Assembly: GCA_930367205.1 (NCBI GenBank)
Contig: OV884014.1
Coordinates: forward strand, 116,071,768-116,135,767
Source: Acanthosoma haemorrhoidale
Taxonomy: Eukaryota > Arthropoda > Insecta > Hemiptera > Acanthosomatidae
Direction: 5' to 3'
Length of the DNA: 64,000 nt
Shown here piece after piece: positions 35,891-47,244 of the stretch; position 1 is the stretch's first letter, and each line of letters opens with the position of its first letter. The notes under the pieces were generated by a model. It worked only from the letters and a program-made list of their open reading frames with translations. It had not been told where the DNA came from and made no database searches. Position numbers and translations under genes: made by a program.

Positions 35891-36887
35891 AAATATTTCA
35901 TATTGTAGTGTCGTGTTGTTTGACTGAATACAAGGCGAGGCCATTTTGTTAAAAAATTCGTTTAGCGTAGACTAGGTATTTAAAACCTTGTTTGGATTTA
36001 AAAAAAAAAAAATAAAAATAAAGAGTGCACTACAATTCCCAAGAAAACGAAATCGGTCCTTTTTTCATGACTAACCCCATTTGAAATTACCGTTTAATTA
36101 AGCATGGTAAAAAGTTGGAAGGCTCTGTGCGAGTAATTTTCACGGTGTGATCGTGTGCTGAGGAAGGTTTAGCACCCGCCTTAATTGGATACGGATTATG
36201 AGCTTTCAGGCCATCGGCTCTGCTTATAATATTTACGCGTCTTAGATCACCAATGGGATGTTATGAATTAATAATGTGACAAATATGTTTAATCCTTATT
36301 TCATAGATAATTATGCGTAAATATGTATTGCTCTTATATGACTACAACAACATTTGTCTTTTTATGACAGAAACAACCTTCTCGCAATTTGCACAGGAGT
36401 CCTAGAGAGACAGTAATTTATGGAGAAATGCGAACAGCCTTATTCATCAATGCAAATAAATTAGTATAGGATTGGCCTAGGTGGTGATCCTTGAGGGACA
36501 TCATTGTTCAACAATGCCCCATATATGATTTATAGAATCGAAAAATAAAAATGATTGCGTAGGACTGGGAAAAAATAATAAATTTCGGACTCAGCATATA
36601 TTACAAACCAACGTGGGAAGATAGTTGCTGTGCCCACTAACGATAAATCTTGAAATACCGCCTGTGCCCAATGGGTTTGGACACTTGTTTAATTGTATGC
36701 GAGGTATAAGAGTAATTGATAATATATCAAAGGTATTGTGATAATTTTGCATTAAATAATAATTTATAAGTTCAGAGACTCTCAACTTCACTATAATATC
36801 ATTCTTGGTTTAAATCCGGCTGAATTTATCATCATATGGCAATGAACAGTCAGGAGTCAAAATATTCCGGCAAAGTATATCTAGGGT
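35891..36887. other. no recognised gene
   Basis: AT-rich, featureless. Confidence 0.45.
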
Positions 36888-37212
36888 AGACCGTAATTGA
36901 TAATCCTTTATTGTGCTAAAATTGCAATCTGCCTTATAAGGCAATAAGTAATTAAGATAAATGCTCTCATTCGTACCATATTTACAATTCATCATTCACT
37001 CGCTCATTCAAACAATATTTACAAAAAGCCCAGAGGCCTCCCAAATCCACATGCGAAAGAGAAAGCGGAGTCTTGGGAAGTCCCCCACGCTCCTCCGTCA
37101 GCCGCGTCACCGGATACTAGCCAGTGGAGGCTGACCAAGAGCGCGAGAGCCACAGACGCTCAGGACATGATTGAAGAAACTAGCCATTGCCAGCACTCCC
37201 AATGTCACGCGT

Positions 37213-37845
37213 TTATAGCAGGTCACGAGGCCACTGCCGTTTCAGTCTTCGAGGAGGATTATAGGGATGAGTGCTGCAATGTAATGACTGTGATACAGGA
37301 TTAGGGTGGTTGGAAATGCTACTGTGGAATTTCATAAACTTGGAAGGGATGGGTTCAAGAATGTAGGGTATATTAAGGTCGTTATGAAGGGTTTTGTTGC
37401 TGACGTAATAAGTGGCATTTACTATTGTTCTCAGGACTTTTGATTGACAGGATTGGATACGCTTGATGTTCGACTTTTTTGCTGTCCCTAATAGCTCTAT
37501 TCCGTATGTCCAGATTGGCTTAGGTACAACTTTGTAGATTAGTAGTTTATTTTCTATTGAGAGATGGGATGTCCTTTGAAGTAGTCTGTACAGTTGTCCA
37601 AAGCATCTGTTTAGTTCTTGTCTTTTTAGTCTCGTTTGTGGGTTCCAGGTCAGTCGTTTGTCGAGATGGAAGCCTAAGTACCGTACTGTCTCGGATACAG
37701 GGAGAGGAATAGAATCAAAATAAACTAGTGGACAAGACTTGCGACAAATGAGATGCTGAGGTAAACGATTATGATTATGGATTTTTGGGTGAGGATGCCT
37801 CCCAAGCTGACCTCTGGACCAGAGTAGTAAAGGAATGCACTGCAT
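37213..37845 (-). pseudogene. LINE-A ORF2 C-terminus, 210-codon open frame
   Basis: An open frame from the ATG at 37845 to the family stop. The first roughly 25 residues are out-of-frame linker sequence. The remainder is the authentic C-terminal region after the RT palm: SETVRYLGFHLDKRLTWNP, RLKRQELNRCFGQLYRLLQ, YGIELLGTAKKSNIKRIQS, PYILEPIPSKFMKFHSS, ending RLKRQWPRDLL. In jockey-type elements this region lies between the polymerase core and the end of ORF2. With no palm it has no polymerase activity. Confidence 0.85.
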
Positions 37846-38162
37846 CGTCTAGGTCTTGGGATATTTTCAGGGACAATTTGAGGTCTACGGACTGTGTAAG
37901 AAGCTGACGGAAGTGGTCCCAGTCAACTAGGCCCCTAATAAATGAAGGAGGAGGAAGTTTGTGAATTGGTCTTAGAGAAATGGTTAATAATAAAGGACTA
38001 TGATCAGAGGAGAGGTAATCAAGGCGCGTGAGTGAGTAGTTTAATGTTCCTAAACTATTGTAGAAGATAAAGTCAAGGGGATCAGGATTTCGGTTGGGAT
38101 CAGATGGCCAATAGGTGGCTGTGTCAGGAGTGATAGTGGAGCAATGTCTCCGTGTGAGTGCA
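37775..38162 (-). pseudogene. LINE-A endonuclease C-terminal fragment
   Basis: An open frame with the final part of an APE-like endonuclease. SSDHSPL is the conserved SDH motif near the active site, and TYWPSDPNRNPDPLDF precedes it. The open frame continues to 38251, but by the flanking duplication the element stops at 38162, so the first roughly 29 codons are host DNA. It ends by running off frame at the internal deletion junction. Confidence 0.8.
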
Positions 38163-38172
38163 AGACCGTAAT

Positions 38173-39226
38173 AGTTTTCATATTTTGCAATCGATATAAC
38201 ACTGAAAAATGCGGCCATATTTTCGCCATACATAAACCAACCATGCGACATTAATTAATCACCTGCTTTCTTGCTCCCATTCCAACGGTTCCCATTGGAG
38301 CGAAATTCACACAGCATTGAAGAGAAGAAAAATTCTGCTAGTAATACTTTTTTTTGTTATAATAATTCGTTTATGATGCAAGGTCTAATACTATTTTTTG
38401 TCAGAGCGCTCACTATGCAGAAAACGTATTACTGAGTTATTATTGTTACACTCACAAATTTTCAAGAATCCATTGAGTGCTTTGTTTTAGAATGTTATTA
38501 GTAAAAACTATGTTATAGGTAAAACTATTATGGCTTATAAGTTGTCACATATGCTGTATTAAGAAATTCATACGAATGAAGACAGTCAAGAAAATTATTC
38601 CTGTTGCTCTAAGGCCACTAGACAATAAATTCCTGTCTAGGATATCACGTACAAGCCCAAAAAGACGTGTTCAGTCGTATTCATAGTCATGCATAAAAGT
38701 CGTATTCATAGTCATGCATAAAAGTCGTATTCATAGTCGTACATAAAAGGCAATCCTCAAAAGATACATTCATCTAATTGTCAGAATAATTACACCTCGG
38801 AGGATTTCTTTGTACCTGCTTGGCTTTTTCGTTTGCTCCCCATTACTCTACACTCCATTTATTGACAAAAAATATTGTGCAAGAGCCCCCCCCCAGACAT
38901 GATGAATACGCCGCTTGCATGAAGCGTTGCTGTCCCCCACCTTTAGGCGAAATTATTCCCCGTGGTTCTAACGATAATTCTGCGACATTCGCTAAAAAAG
39001 GCCATCAATTATTAAATTTAATTAATTATTCGTCCTTTATCGGCTGTTATTAATTGCCCGGTCTTTTGCGGCAGGCACGAGAGCGTGGAAGAAATTAATA
39101 AGTTGGTGCCCCTGTGAGCAGGCGACAGTTTTATGCAGTCTATTCATATTTCATCATTCTCTCAGGTGAAACAGATCTTGCCAACCAACTGTTATAAATG
39201 CGGGAACAGAATAAAGGAGGAACTCG
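38173..39226. other. no gene; see 25-bp array
   Basis: AT-rich. A 77-codon frame at 38820-39053 is unrecognised. Contains the 25-bp array at 38674. Confidence 0.45.
38674..38748. repeat. 25-bp tandem array, three copies
   Basis: Three copies (38674, 38699, 38724) of the unit GTCGTATTCATAGTCATGCA plus TAAAA. The third has two substitutions (GTCGTACATAAAA). Noncoding. Confidence 0.95.
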
Positions 39227-39228
39227 TA

Positions 39229-40073
39229 AAGGGTGTCCCAGAATTAACGCAAGATTTATTTAAATAGAAAAGTGTTTAGTATTTTTGTTGTTAACTTTTT
39301 TATTGAATTATTAAGTAAATAGGATAGGGTTATTTATGGAATAACACATCGGGCAAATGGCCTCCACGACTTTGCTGGCACATACGCACTCTTTTGTCAA
39401 AATATTCCATGACCATTTGCCATTAATGCGGTTGAATTTCCTCTTTTAATGCACGGGTGGATGTGGGCTTGTTGACATACACCGTTGACTTCAAATAACC
39501 CCATAATAAGAAATCTAAAGGTGTTAAATCACACGATCTAGGGGGCCGATTCTGATCACCGAAACGAGAGAGTACACGACCTGGAAATGTCTCATGGGCT
39601 GTATGGCATGTGGCACCATCTTGTTGAAACCACATATTGGCCACATCAATATCATCCAATTTCGGCACAAAGAACTGTGTTTACGACGCCGAATTGATGT
39701 TCCTGGATTTTCGACAACACTCTACGCACTGCTTCGATATTGACATTTGAACGGCTTGTTTTTGGACGACCAGTGTGTTTAGTGTCTCTAACTGATCCAG
39801 TCTCCCTAAATTTTTAAATTAATCTCTTTACAGTTGCTAAAGTCAAAACACTATTCCGACCATATTTTGTATGCAATTTTCGAACTGTGGCCGCCAAACG
39901 TTCATTATTTTTGAGATCATTTTTAACAATAAAGACACGTTGTTCTATCGTGTAACGCTCCATTTTTACTAACCCTAAACTGTCAGCTGTCAAATTGGTT
40001 TTATTAGGGTTGCCAGCACTTTACTGCACAAATGGCGGTTAATTCATTCTTACGTTAATTCTGGAGCACCCTT
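39229..40073 (-). mobile_element. TcM copy 2, defective transposon with TIRs and TA duplication
   Basis: An 845-bp copy on the minus strand, bounded by AAGGGTGTCCCAGAATTAAC and its inverse (one or two mismatches at the right), with TA at 39227-39228 and 40074-40075. It has the same internal deletion as the copy at 7650: the N-terminal domain passes from RRRK-H directly to the FFVPKLDDID segment. It retains QQDGATCHTAHE (second Asp) and PRSCDLTPLDFLLWG (third Asp). Confidence 0.93.
39423..39668 (-). pseudogene. TcM transposase, catalytic C-terminal fragment
   Basis: An open frame with PKLDDIDVANMWFQQDGATC and then HETFPGRVLSRFGDQNRPPR, followed by SCDLTPLDFLLWGYLKS and VYVNKPTSTRALKEE. In this family 36 residues separate the two visible aspartates when the few deleted residues are counted from the copy at 57575. 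This copy lacks about seven residues before HETF. The N-terminal domain lies at 39690-39963, starting at the ATG at 39963 in a different frame. The region with the first Asp is deleted. Confidence 0.85.
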
Positions 40074-40075
40074 TA

Positions 40076-40933
40076 TATAGGCAAGATAGTCAATTAGTGG
40101 ATGACCCCATCCCCGAAATACAGAAAAAAAGTAATTATGAAATAAATTAAAGAGTTTGGAAAAAAAAATTGTAACTTTAAAATTTTTATTATCTTATTTA
40201 TTTCTTATATTCTTGTGTTGCATTTAAAATAAGGTATAATGTCCACCCTACAATGGTTTTAGGTTTATCCTTAAACTTCAAATTACAGGAAATAGAAAGG
40301 CCTAACAAAATATCAGTACGCCCATAATCAACAACTATCCTCTATACCTAAATAATAAAACATCACTATGTACAAACCCATTTCTTTTTTCTAACTTCCA
40401 TATGCGAAAACCAATTAATAAGAGAAATAGAAATATTGCAATAAACCCGGGAATGATCAGTAGTGTTGGACGCCTTACGAAATGTTCTGGAATATTAGCG
40501 TTTAGAAGTATTTGCCTCTTGAATGAACTTTCATTAGTAACTATTCAAATAAAAATTTTATGCCATAATAGGAGACTACATATACTTCAATACATTGGCA
40601 ATATTGCATACCGAGAATCGTACAAGACAACTGTTAGCTACAAGCTATAGAAAATACCATATTAAGTATTGACTGCCGTTGGGCCAGACAGCACGTATCA
40701 AAATACACGAGGCTGTTAGAAATAAGACCAGGAGCTGAGAGAGGATTTATGAAGCACGCGCCAGAAATACCGAAGCTCCCGTTCTAATGTGGACTAGTTT
40801 CGAAACGCCCACTCAACCAAACAGAACCTTAAAGACAAGTTAACAGCTGGCCTAGCCTCGTACATGCACAATAAATGAACCTTGGTTATTGTCTGACACA
40901 ATTATCCACAAAGTACTATTGAAACAATGTCAG
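40076..40933. other. no recognised gene
   Basis: AT-rich. An 82-codon frame at 40402-40650 shows no motif. Confidence 0.45.
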
Positions 40934-40941
40934 GTTTGTGA

Positions 40942-41255
40942 CAACTTCATTATGATAAGATTACAATCTGCCTCATTGGGAAATAAGTAATTGTGATAGA
41001 TGTTTTCATTCATACGAAAAGCCCAAAGACTTCCTGAATTCACATGGTTGTCACCTCCCTCGAATGCGAAAGAGGAAGCGGAGGCTGACCAAGAGTGCGA
41101 GAGCCACATACGCTCAGGACATGGTTGGAGAAACTGGCTATTGCCAGGACTCCCGCTGTCACGTATTTATAGCAGGTCACGAGGCCACTGCCGTTTTAGT
41201 CTCCGAGGAGGAATATAGGGATGAGTGGTGCAGTGCAATGACTGTGCTAGGAGCC
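40942..41255 (-). mobile_element. LINE-A copy 11, UTR-only insertion with 8-bp target-site duplication
   Basis: A 314-bp minus-strand copy with the family 3' end (TTCATTATGATAAGATTAC), a UTR with an internal deletion near 41025-41080, and only the last few coding residues. A perfect repeat GTTTGTGA lies at 40934-40941 and 41256-41263. Confidence 0.87.
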
Positions 41256-41263
41256 GTTTGTGA

Positions 41264-42510
41264 TTCTCCATTTCAACTTTTCTCTATAATTTTTTTTCGA
41301 CCGTTTGAGTTTTATAACTTATGGCCTCTCGTTTTTGACATTTTCAACGTTGATGTTATGAAGAAAAAAAAAGATAATTTGGCTTCATAGATATACCATT
41401 TAAAAAACCAGTGCAGTAATCTCTAGTTTAGTAATTTAGCTCTTGTCAAGAAAGTAATGAATGGTGAATGAAGATCGCATGTTCATTAAAACACCAAAGA
41501 CCATGCATATGCGATGCCTTTAAGAAATACTCAGTAGAAGCTAATAAAATAATGAATGTGACATATTAGGAAATATTTTGTAAAAAACAGGCATTGGTGT
41601 AACCTACAAAAGTAAGTTTACGAAACTTAATTTCCCGCACTTAAGATCCTTAAGATAATTAAAACATAGATCGAGAATATAATATCATATAGTGTGGGGA
41701 ATGAAATAAATTATATGTTGGTAGAACTAATAGAAACTTATCAATTAGATGCAAAGAACACCCGAAACAGAAAACAAGCCAACTCTACAAACAGCTACAG
41801 GAAGAACTTCAGGCACTTCATACAATTGCATTGCTACAACATACAAACGATAAAACATTAATTAATAGCATGGAAAATATCGAAATGAAATCAGATTCTC
41901 TAATGTCGGATAATATAAATAAAAATGAAGAAATAGCCAACACGCCTATAATAAGTAACTCGCCCCTTCATACCTCCTGGACCAAGCCAGTGGTTGTGTG
42001 AACGCGGATAAATTAGCTGTGAGATCACCAATATTCAATTTTAGGTCAGAATTAGAACGAACGAGTTTTCAAGTTATTTCTCTGATAGAGAACCAACAGT
42101 GGACTGTGATATCAAATAACGACGACAAATACTGAAATCGAGTAAAACATAACAACAAATTATATTAATAATAAATAATTTTAGATTCAATCAATTCCAA
42201 AATTACCACCAATAGCAGAATCCCGTCGCCGCTGACCCGTCTCTCTGTAAGGGAAAAGGGGTGGTTTTCGGGATCGGATAGATCGAAATTGAAAGGAAAA
42301 TTTTAGGAATCAATCCCCTTTTACCTGTCCGGCAATCGGTCCAGCCTCGGGGAGGAGCTTCTGGCCTAATGGATGATTTTTGACTGCTTTCCTCGATTTC
42401 AGGCGAAAGATACAAAAAACTACCGAACCCTGTATCTGTTATGACTATCATCAGATTAAAACCGATAGCTTAGGATTCGACAAATTAATCTCACCAGTTA
42501 CTTTCGGCAC
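41264..42510. other. intergenic, contains an unrecognised coding-like relic
   Basis: See 41705-42135. The remainder is AT-rich and featureless. A small GC-richer part lies at 42220-42370. Confidence 0.4.
41705..42135 (+). pseudogene. unrecognised coding-like relic, two frames joined by a shift
   Basis: A 98-codon stop-free frame (41705-42001) with a Gln/Lys/Leu-rich part (YKQLQEELQALHTIALLQ) that could form a coiled coil, then an Asn/Ser/Ile-rich part. It is followed, after a one-base shift near 42000, by another 44 open codons (NADKLAVRSPIFNFRSELER ... QQWTV) to the stop at 42133. The two parts read like one broken protein. I recognise no family. It could be an exon relic or a transposon ORF. 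There is no ATG near the start of the first part. Confidence 0.3.
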
Positions 42511-42522
42511 TCGACAAATTCT

Positions 42523-42675
42523 AAGTTCTTTATTGTGCAATAATTACAATCTGCCTTTTATAAGGCAATAATAATACAGATAAATGATCTCATTCATACC
42601 ATATTTACAGTCATCATTCACTCGCTCATTCATACAATAGGATATGATGGGAGAAACTGTCCATTGCCAGGATAA
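42523..42675 (-). mobile_element. LINE-A copy 12, minimal copy with 12-bp target-site duplication
   Basis: A very short copy: the family 3' terminus (TTTATTGTGC from 42529), the AT-rich UTR end, then a jump to AGAAACTGTCCATTGCCAGG from the start of the UTR. A perfect 12-bp repeat TCGACAAATTCT flanks it at 42511-42522 and 42676-42687, so a 153-bp insert is a genuine insertion. Confidence 0.88.
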
Positions 42676-42687
42676 TCGACAAATTCT

Positions 42688-45600
42688 GATGCTACTACAA
42701 CTAAGCTAGGTTCCATAGTGACCAGCCTCGACAAAACCCCAACGGTGTCCAACGCGCGAGGTCGTTCCTGCTGTATCTCATAGGTAGCAGCAGCAGCGAT
42801 AGCCAACGAAATAATTTTCTTCTTTTTTTTTTTAACATAAAGTTTTCTGTTATTAAATTTTAGATTGGCTCAAACAGGTTGAGTGAAGAGCGTGGATTTA
42901 GCAACCTTAGTTAAATAGATAAAAATATGATATACTAGTGTTTTAGAACAGTTAAATATCGCACATAACAAATTGGGCGAGCAGCTATAACATTGATATA
43001 TAGTTGTGTCTTAAGTCGGTTTTTATAATTTTATGACAACTTGTTTAACAATTTTTTAAAAATTATTTTTAATAGTTATTTCATAGTTTCTAATTTTGTT
43101 TATTTTATTTTAATTATTTACTGCTAGGTGTTATTATGATAATTTGACAATAAGTTATTAGGTGCTATAAGTAATTATTTACTTATAGGTGTTATAATTC
43201 TAAATTTTAAGAATTTTTCAATTGTAGTAGAACAGAACGACAATTGAGCACTGTTACTGAAATATAATTTGTATTTTGCAGCAATGACTGTGGTCATTGC
43301 TACGCATAATAATATTAATTAGTTAGTATATGCGCAGGTAAAAGGTTTTTATCGTTTGACTTTATGTTTTATTGTAGAAATAACTGATGACAGCTTAGAG
43401 CTGCCGACAAAGCTGTTACAATAAATAAGAGGTTATAAGTTGTGGAAAGACAATAAACCTTAATTATGACGAGTTTAAAGGAGAATGTGGCATAGATGAA
43501 CCGGTATGTACCTTGATGAAGGTCCTTTTAAGGTAGCTCTAATGAAAACATACATAGGTAAAATCTCTGTAGTGCTGTTTCGTTCCAAAGACACTTTTGA
43601 TAACGCCTAGTTCAGCTGAATTAACTGGAATCAATTTAAGTGACAACAAGAAAATAGTCCATGAAAAACAAAAATAAACCAGCCAGTGTACCTGCCAGGG
43701 AGATAGGGTTTAACCCTTCCTTATCTAGGGATAACCTTAGTCCTAAAGCGGGCGATGAAACAGACCTACAACTTGATATCGCCTGCTGATAACAGGAAGT
43801 TTGTCTGCTCCAGGCAGTTATGTACTTTGAATTAGGGCAGGAAGGGTGGGTTATCTAATGCTCACAACATTTTTCAAGATCCATTTAAATAAACCTGTAC
43901 TATTCGAAATAAACAATTATTTGCATATTTATAGACATTTTCTTGTTCACACATTACGCTTGTGTAATAGCAATTAATCCGATCGGCTAGAAATGCTGGA
44001 AGTACGTTCAGTTCTTAATAATTCGAACCTCGACAGTTCAAATTTCTTAACAATTCTAACTCTTCATACTATAGGACTTAATATGTCTACAGTTCCTTTT
44101 GCAGTTTTTAATTCTGTTCAATTTACGTATTTTTTAAATATAAACTCTTAGTATGTTTTTAAAATTTAAATTTGAACATTTTCATAAATCGTACTTTAAT
44201 ATTACGGAAATTTGTCTGTGGTCTCTTAATTATGGCATTATGGAGAATCTACTGGATTATATTGAGTTCATTCAGTTCTACTGCTACAAAAGGGATTGTT
44301 TGGTTGTTCTCATTAACCTAAGGCGATCTCTAAACGAAGTCTTCATTTAGTTATATGTGCCTTTATGTTAATTCACATTAAAAAAATAATAGAGAGTTGA
44401 ACCGTAGTCAAGAGCGTAGCCAGTGGTCTTTAACTTCCAAGAGGGACGTGAATGTTTGCTTTTGCTTGGGGAAGAGATCGTAAATGCAATAAAAACAATT
44501 TATTAATGAATAAATCTGTCACTCCACTATTAGGGAATAAACGTTTTCGATGATATTGCTCCTTTTCAAGTGTTGTAACTAATGAATAATGTGTCTTAAA
44601 TCAAATTTTTAATATGATGGATATTAGATTAATTAAATTTGTATTTCATACTTGTTATAATATCATGTATGTTAGGTATTTTGCTTATAATTTGGTAGAA
44701 TAAAACTTTTTCGGATGCTGTCGTAAACCTGTTAGTAGCTTATAGTTGAACTACATATAGAGTACATATGACAACAAAACATTTCCTTGGAGCACTCCCA
44801 GAAATACTTCTCTGTACAGTCCCTATCATAAGTTTTGGAGGACCAGACCTACGGGATAGTCGGAAGCGATTACAAGTGCCCCACCAGAGTATCTAATTCT
44901 TAGGCCCCGCCTACCTCAAGCCATACCAGGACTCGAAGGCCGTCTCTTTCTTCCACAATGGACAATGGTGAGTTTTGGACACACCACGTCATGGTATAAA
45001 GCCGAGGCTATCTTGGTAACAGCTTCTGTAAACTCCTTTCAAACAGAACTTTGCTTTCAATCTTTGTGTAGACGGATAGTCAGTTCAGTCGAAGTTAGAA
45101 TAGGGGTATTGATTGCCGTCAGTAGATAAGTGCACAATGAAGCACCTTCAGTACAGGTTTATTGGTTCAAGTTGAAACTTAGATTATTAAAGACGTCTCA
45201 ACTTATTTAAACTAGAAAAAGTTATAATCTTCTCGAATAGTAACTAGACTATGACTTGCAAAGTTAAAGGAGTAATTTGCCTCGTGAATAATATGCACAG
45301 CACCCAAAACGTTCAGGGGGTAACCCATATAACCCACCTTGCCCTCCCATTTAACAAGTTATGATATCCGGTGATGTGGCTTCATGCAAACATTAAGCAA
45401 ACTAAGATTTTACCATTACTTCAACCCCTATTTCTAGAGTGGTAAGATTAGTATGACGCTCAAATCCTTTCTCAATCTAGGGAAAGGTCAAGCTCTCATT
45501 TTGTGGAGCCCTTGGCGAATCTTTGCAACTTTGCACTAGAACCAGCCTGATATTATATCTTTTTCCCTGTTAATAGTTTTTGGGAAGAAAACATATATCA

Positions 45601-45864
45601 ATGATATAAATAACCATTTGAAATGATGTGTGAAATATGTGGAGGTAGATCCCATTGTTTAGCTACAGTCACTGATCTGCACTGCCAGGAGCGCCCGCAT
45701 TGGGAGGTTTCGTTGACCCAGCCACTGCCCGGCGGGCGTCAGAAAGAGATGAATAAATATGAGACTTTGACCTTTGCAGGCGGCGCAGTCAGCGAACAGC
45801 TTAATTCGTGTTTGATTGTTGATCTGACTCCATAAGATCTTACTATTAAGATCAATTTACTATC
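42688..45864. other. AT-rich, no recognised gene
   Basis: No domain found. A roughly 89-codon stop-free stretch at 44860-45129 (plus) is unrecognised. A small imperfect hairpin (GCGGGCGAT / ATCGCCTGC) lies near 43748-43788. Confidence 0.45.
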
Positions 45865-46110
45865 CCCAGGAGAAATGGTACAGGTATTATTGGTAGTTTA
45901 CGTGGTTTTGGAATGACAAGAGTTCTCACTCGGTATATTAGAGTAGGCAAAAACCGTCCAGATCCCAAAGGCGAGTGTGAATGGAAAGAGGGAGACTAAC
46001 TGGGGAAGTCACTTCTTGGTACATTTTGTAGGGCCCCAGATATCGTCTTTTGCAAGTAAGGGGTCCCTTCCAAAAGGATATGCTAGTATAGTGGGGGAAC
46101 GTCGTTGAGG
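45865..46110 (-). repeat. diverged copy of the 272-bp insert found at 16868
   Basis: On the minus strand this aligns by eye with 16868-17139: shared blocks include TTCACACTCGCCTTTGGGAT, GGACGGTTTT, GCCTAC, ACCGAGTG and TCATTCCA. It is not embedded in repeat C here, which supports it being an independent mobile unit. Borders are approximate. Confidence 0.6.
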
Positions 46111-46533
46111 CTGAGAGTGCCGGACTAAAGCAAGTTTAACAAAAAGAGGCGCAGAGGTAATTAAATAAGAAAGCCATGGTTTGAGTAGAGCAACAAACGC
46201 TAGTGCAGAAAGCTCTATGAGAGAGAGCAGTGTTCACTACAAGTGCATGACTCCGACTGTCAGACCTCAGAATGTCTGCTTATACACTGACAGGCTAAAA
46301 ATTGCACCCACTGGTAAAAAAATTGTATTTGTATATAATACATGGTAATTGTATATGATACTTATTATTTATTGAATTTATAAAATCTTTTTTACCTTTA
46401 ATAAGGTTTTTAACGTTTGTTAACTGAGTCTTTGTTTAAAAATTTAAAATCAAAATGTGAACTGCTAAGAAACATGAAAAAAAAATTGAAAAATAACCAT
46501 TCTTATCCTAAAAGAAATTAATGACAGGATCAT
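46111..46533. other. no recognised gene
   Basis: Contains TTGCACCCACTG at about 46308, which resembles a Tc1-type terminus but points the wrong way for the adjacent transposase remnant. Confidence 0.4.
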
Positions 46534-47058
46534 TTAATAGCGCGTATTTCCTTCTCTTGCCTTTATTACTTCTTGAAGACGCCTCGGCATACTTTCCATC
46601 AGTCGGGAAATGTCCCTTTGCTGGAGGTTAGCCCATTCTCCTGGAAGAGCCCTTTCATGGTCCTGCAGTGTATCAGGAAGTGCTGAACGCGCTCTTATTC
46701 GTCTTCCGAGGTTATCCCATAAATGCTCGACAGGGTTCAAATCTGCAGAACGCGCTGGCCAGGCTAAGACCTCAATGTTGTGCTGATGTAGGAACTTCTG
46801 TACTATGCGAGCGACATGTGGACGTGCATTATCGTGCATTAGAAATGAATGATCGCTGATTTCGATGAGGGTAGGCAACACATGAGGTTCCAAAATCTCA
46901 TCTACATAGCGAGTGGCCGTCAAAGACCCTCCACGAACAACAACCAATTCTGTGCGGCACTCCATTGAAATCCCAGCACACACCATTAATGAACCACGTG
47001 GAAAAGGTTGGCTCTGGGTGAAATTACAGGCTGCATACCTTTCACTTGAAAATGCCAT
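46534..47058 (-). pseudogene. Tc1-like transposase, C-terminal two thirds (DD34E)
   Basis: A 174-codon uninterrupted frame of a Tc1-type transposase. The second catalytic Asp is in SFLMHDNARPHVAR. The third acidic residue is the Glu in SADLNPVEHLWD, with exactly 34 residues between them, the DD34E spacing of Tc1 elements. The N-terminal DNA-binding domain and first Asp are absent. The copy is cut at about 47045, where a mariner fragment begins, so the first few codons (MAFS) belong to the junction. RYAACNFTQSQPFPRGSLM is the first family sequence. GC content is higher than the surroundings. No matching terminal repeats are seen. Confidence 0.88.
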
Positions 47059-47242
47059 CTACAGATATTTTGCTCAAAAACCAATTGGTTTTTATCGATC
47101 AAGCATTGAAAATTTGCACACTAGATGGCAAAAGGTTGCTGATAACGAGGGTGATTACATCATTGATCAAAAACAAAAACTTGTTCAAAATGTATCTGTT
47201 TGAATTTAACGTAATAAAAACGACATTACTTTCCGGTCCCCC
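47047..47242 (+). mobile_element. mariner copy 2, 3' end fragment
   Basis: The last roughly 50 codons of the same mariner as at 26409 (FAQKPIGFYRSSIENLHTRW, then QKVADNEGDYIIDQKQKLV) and its right terminus ACTTTCCGGTCCCCC followed by TA at 47243. It abuts the Tc1-like remnant in opposite orientation. Confidence 0.85.
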
Positions 47243-47244
47243 TA

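Larger units (their letters stand above)
36898..38162 (-). mobile_element. LINE-A copy 10, endonuclease end fused to RT thumb, with target-site duplication
   Basis: The most complete LINE-A copy at the protein level. Reading the minus strand, it starts inside the APE-type endonuclease (TYWPSDPN, PDPLDFIFYN, LSSDHSPLLLTI), runs into the linker (WDHFRQLLTQ), then jumps near 37745-37775 directly to the post-palm part (SETVRYLGFHLDKRLTWNP) and continues to the 3' UTR with the full 3' terminus at 36906. The RT palm is missing. A perfect 10-bp repeat AGACCGTAAT lies at 36888-36897 and 38163-38172. Confidence 0.9.

Noticed and set aside
44860..45129. An 89-codon stop-free stretch on the plus strand
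   Set aside because: No ATG, no known motif, and a length that can arise by chance in a window of this size.
46303..46320. TTGCACCCACTG as a terminus of the Tc1-like remnant
   Set aside because: It faces away from the remnant, so it cannot be that element's left end. No partner terminus was found.
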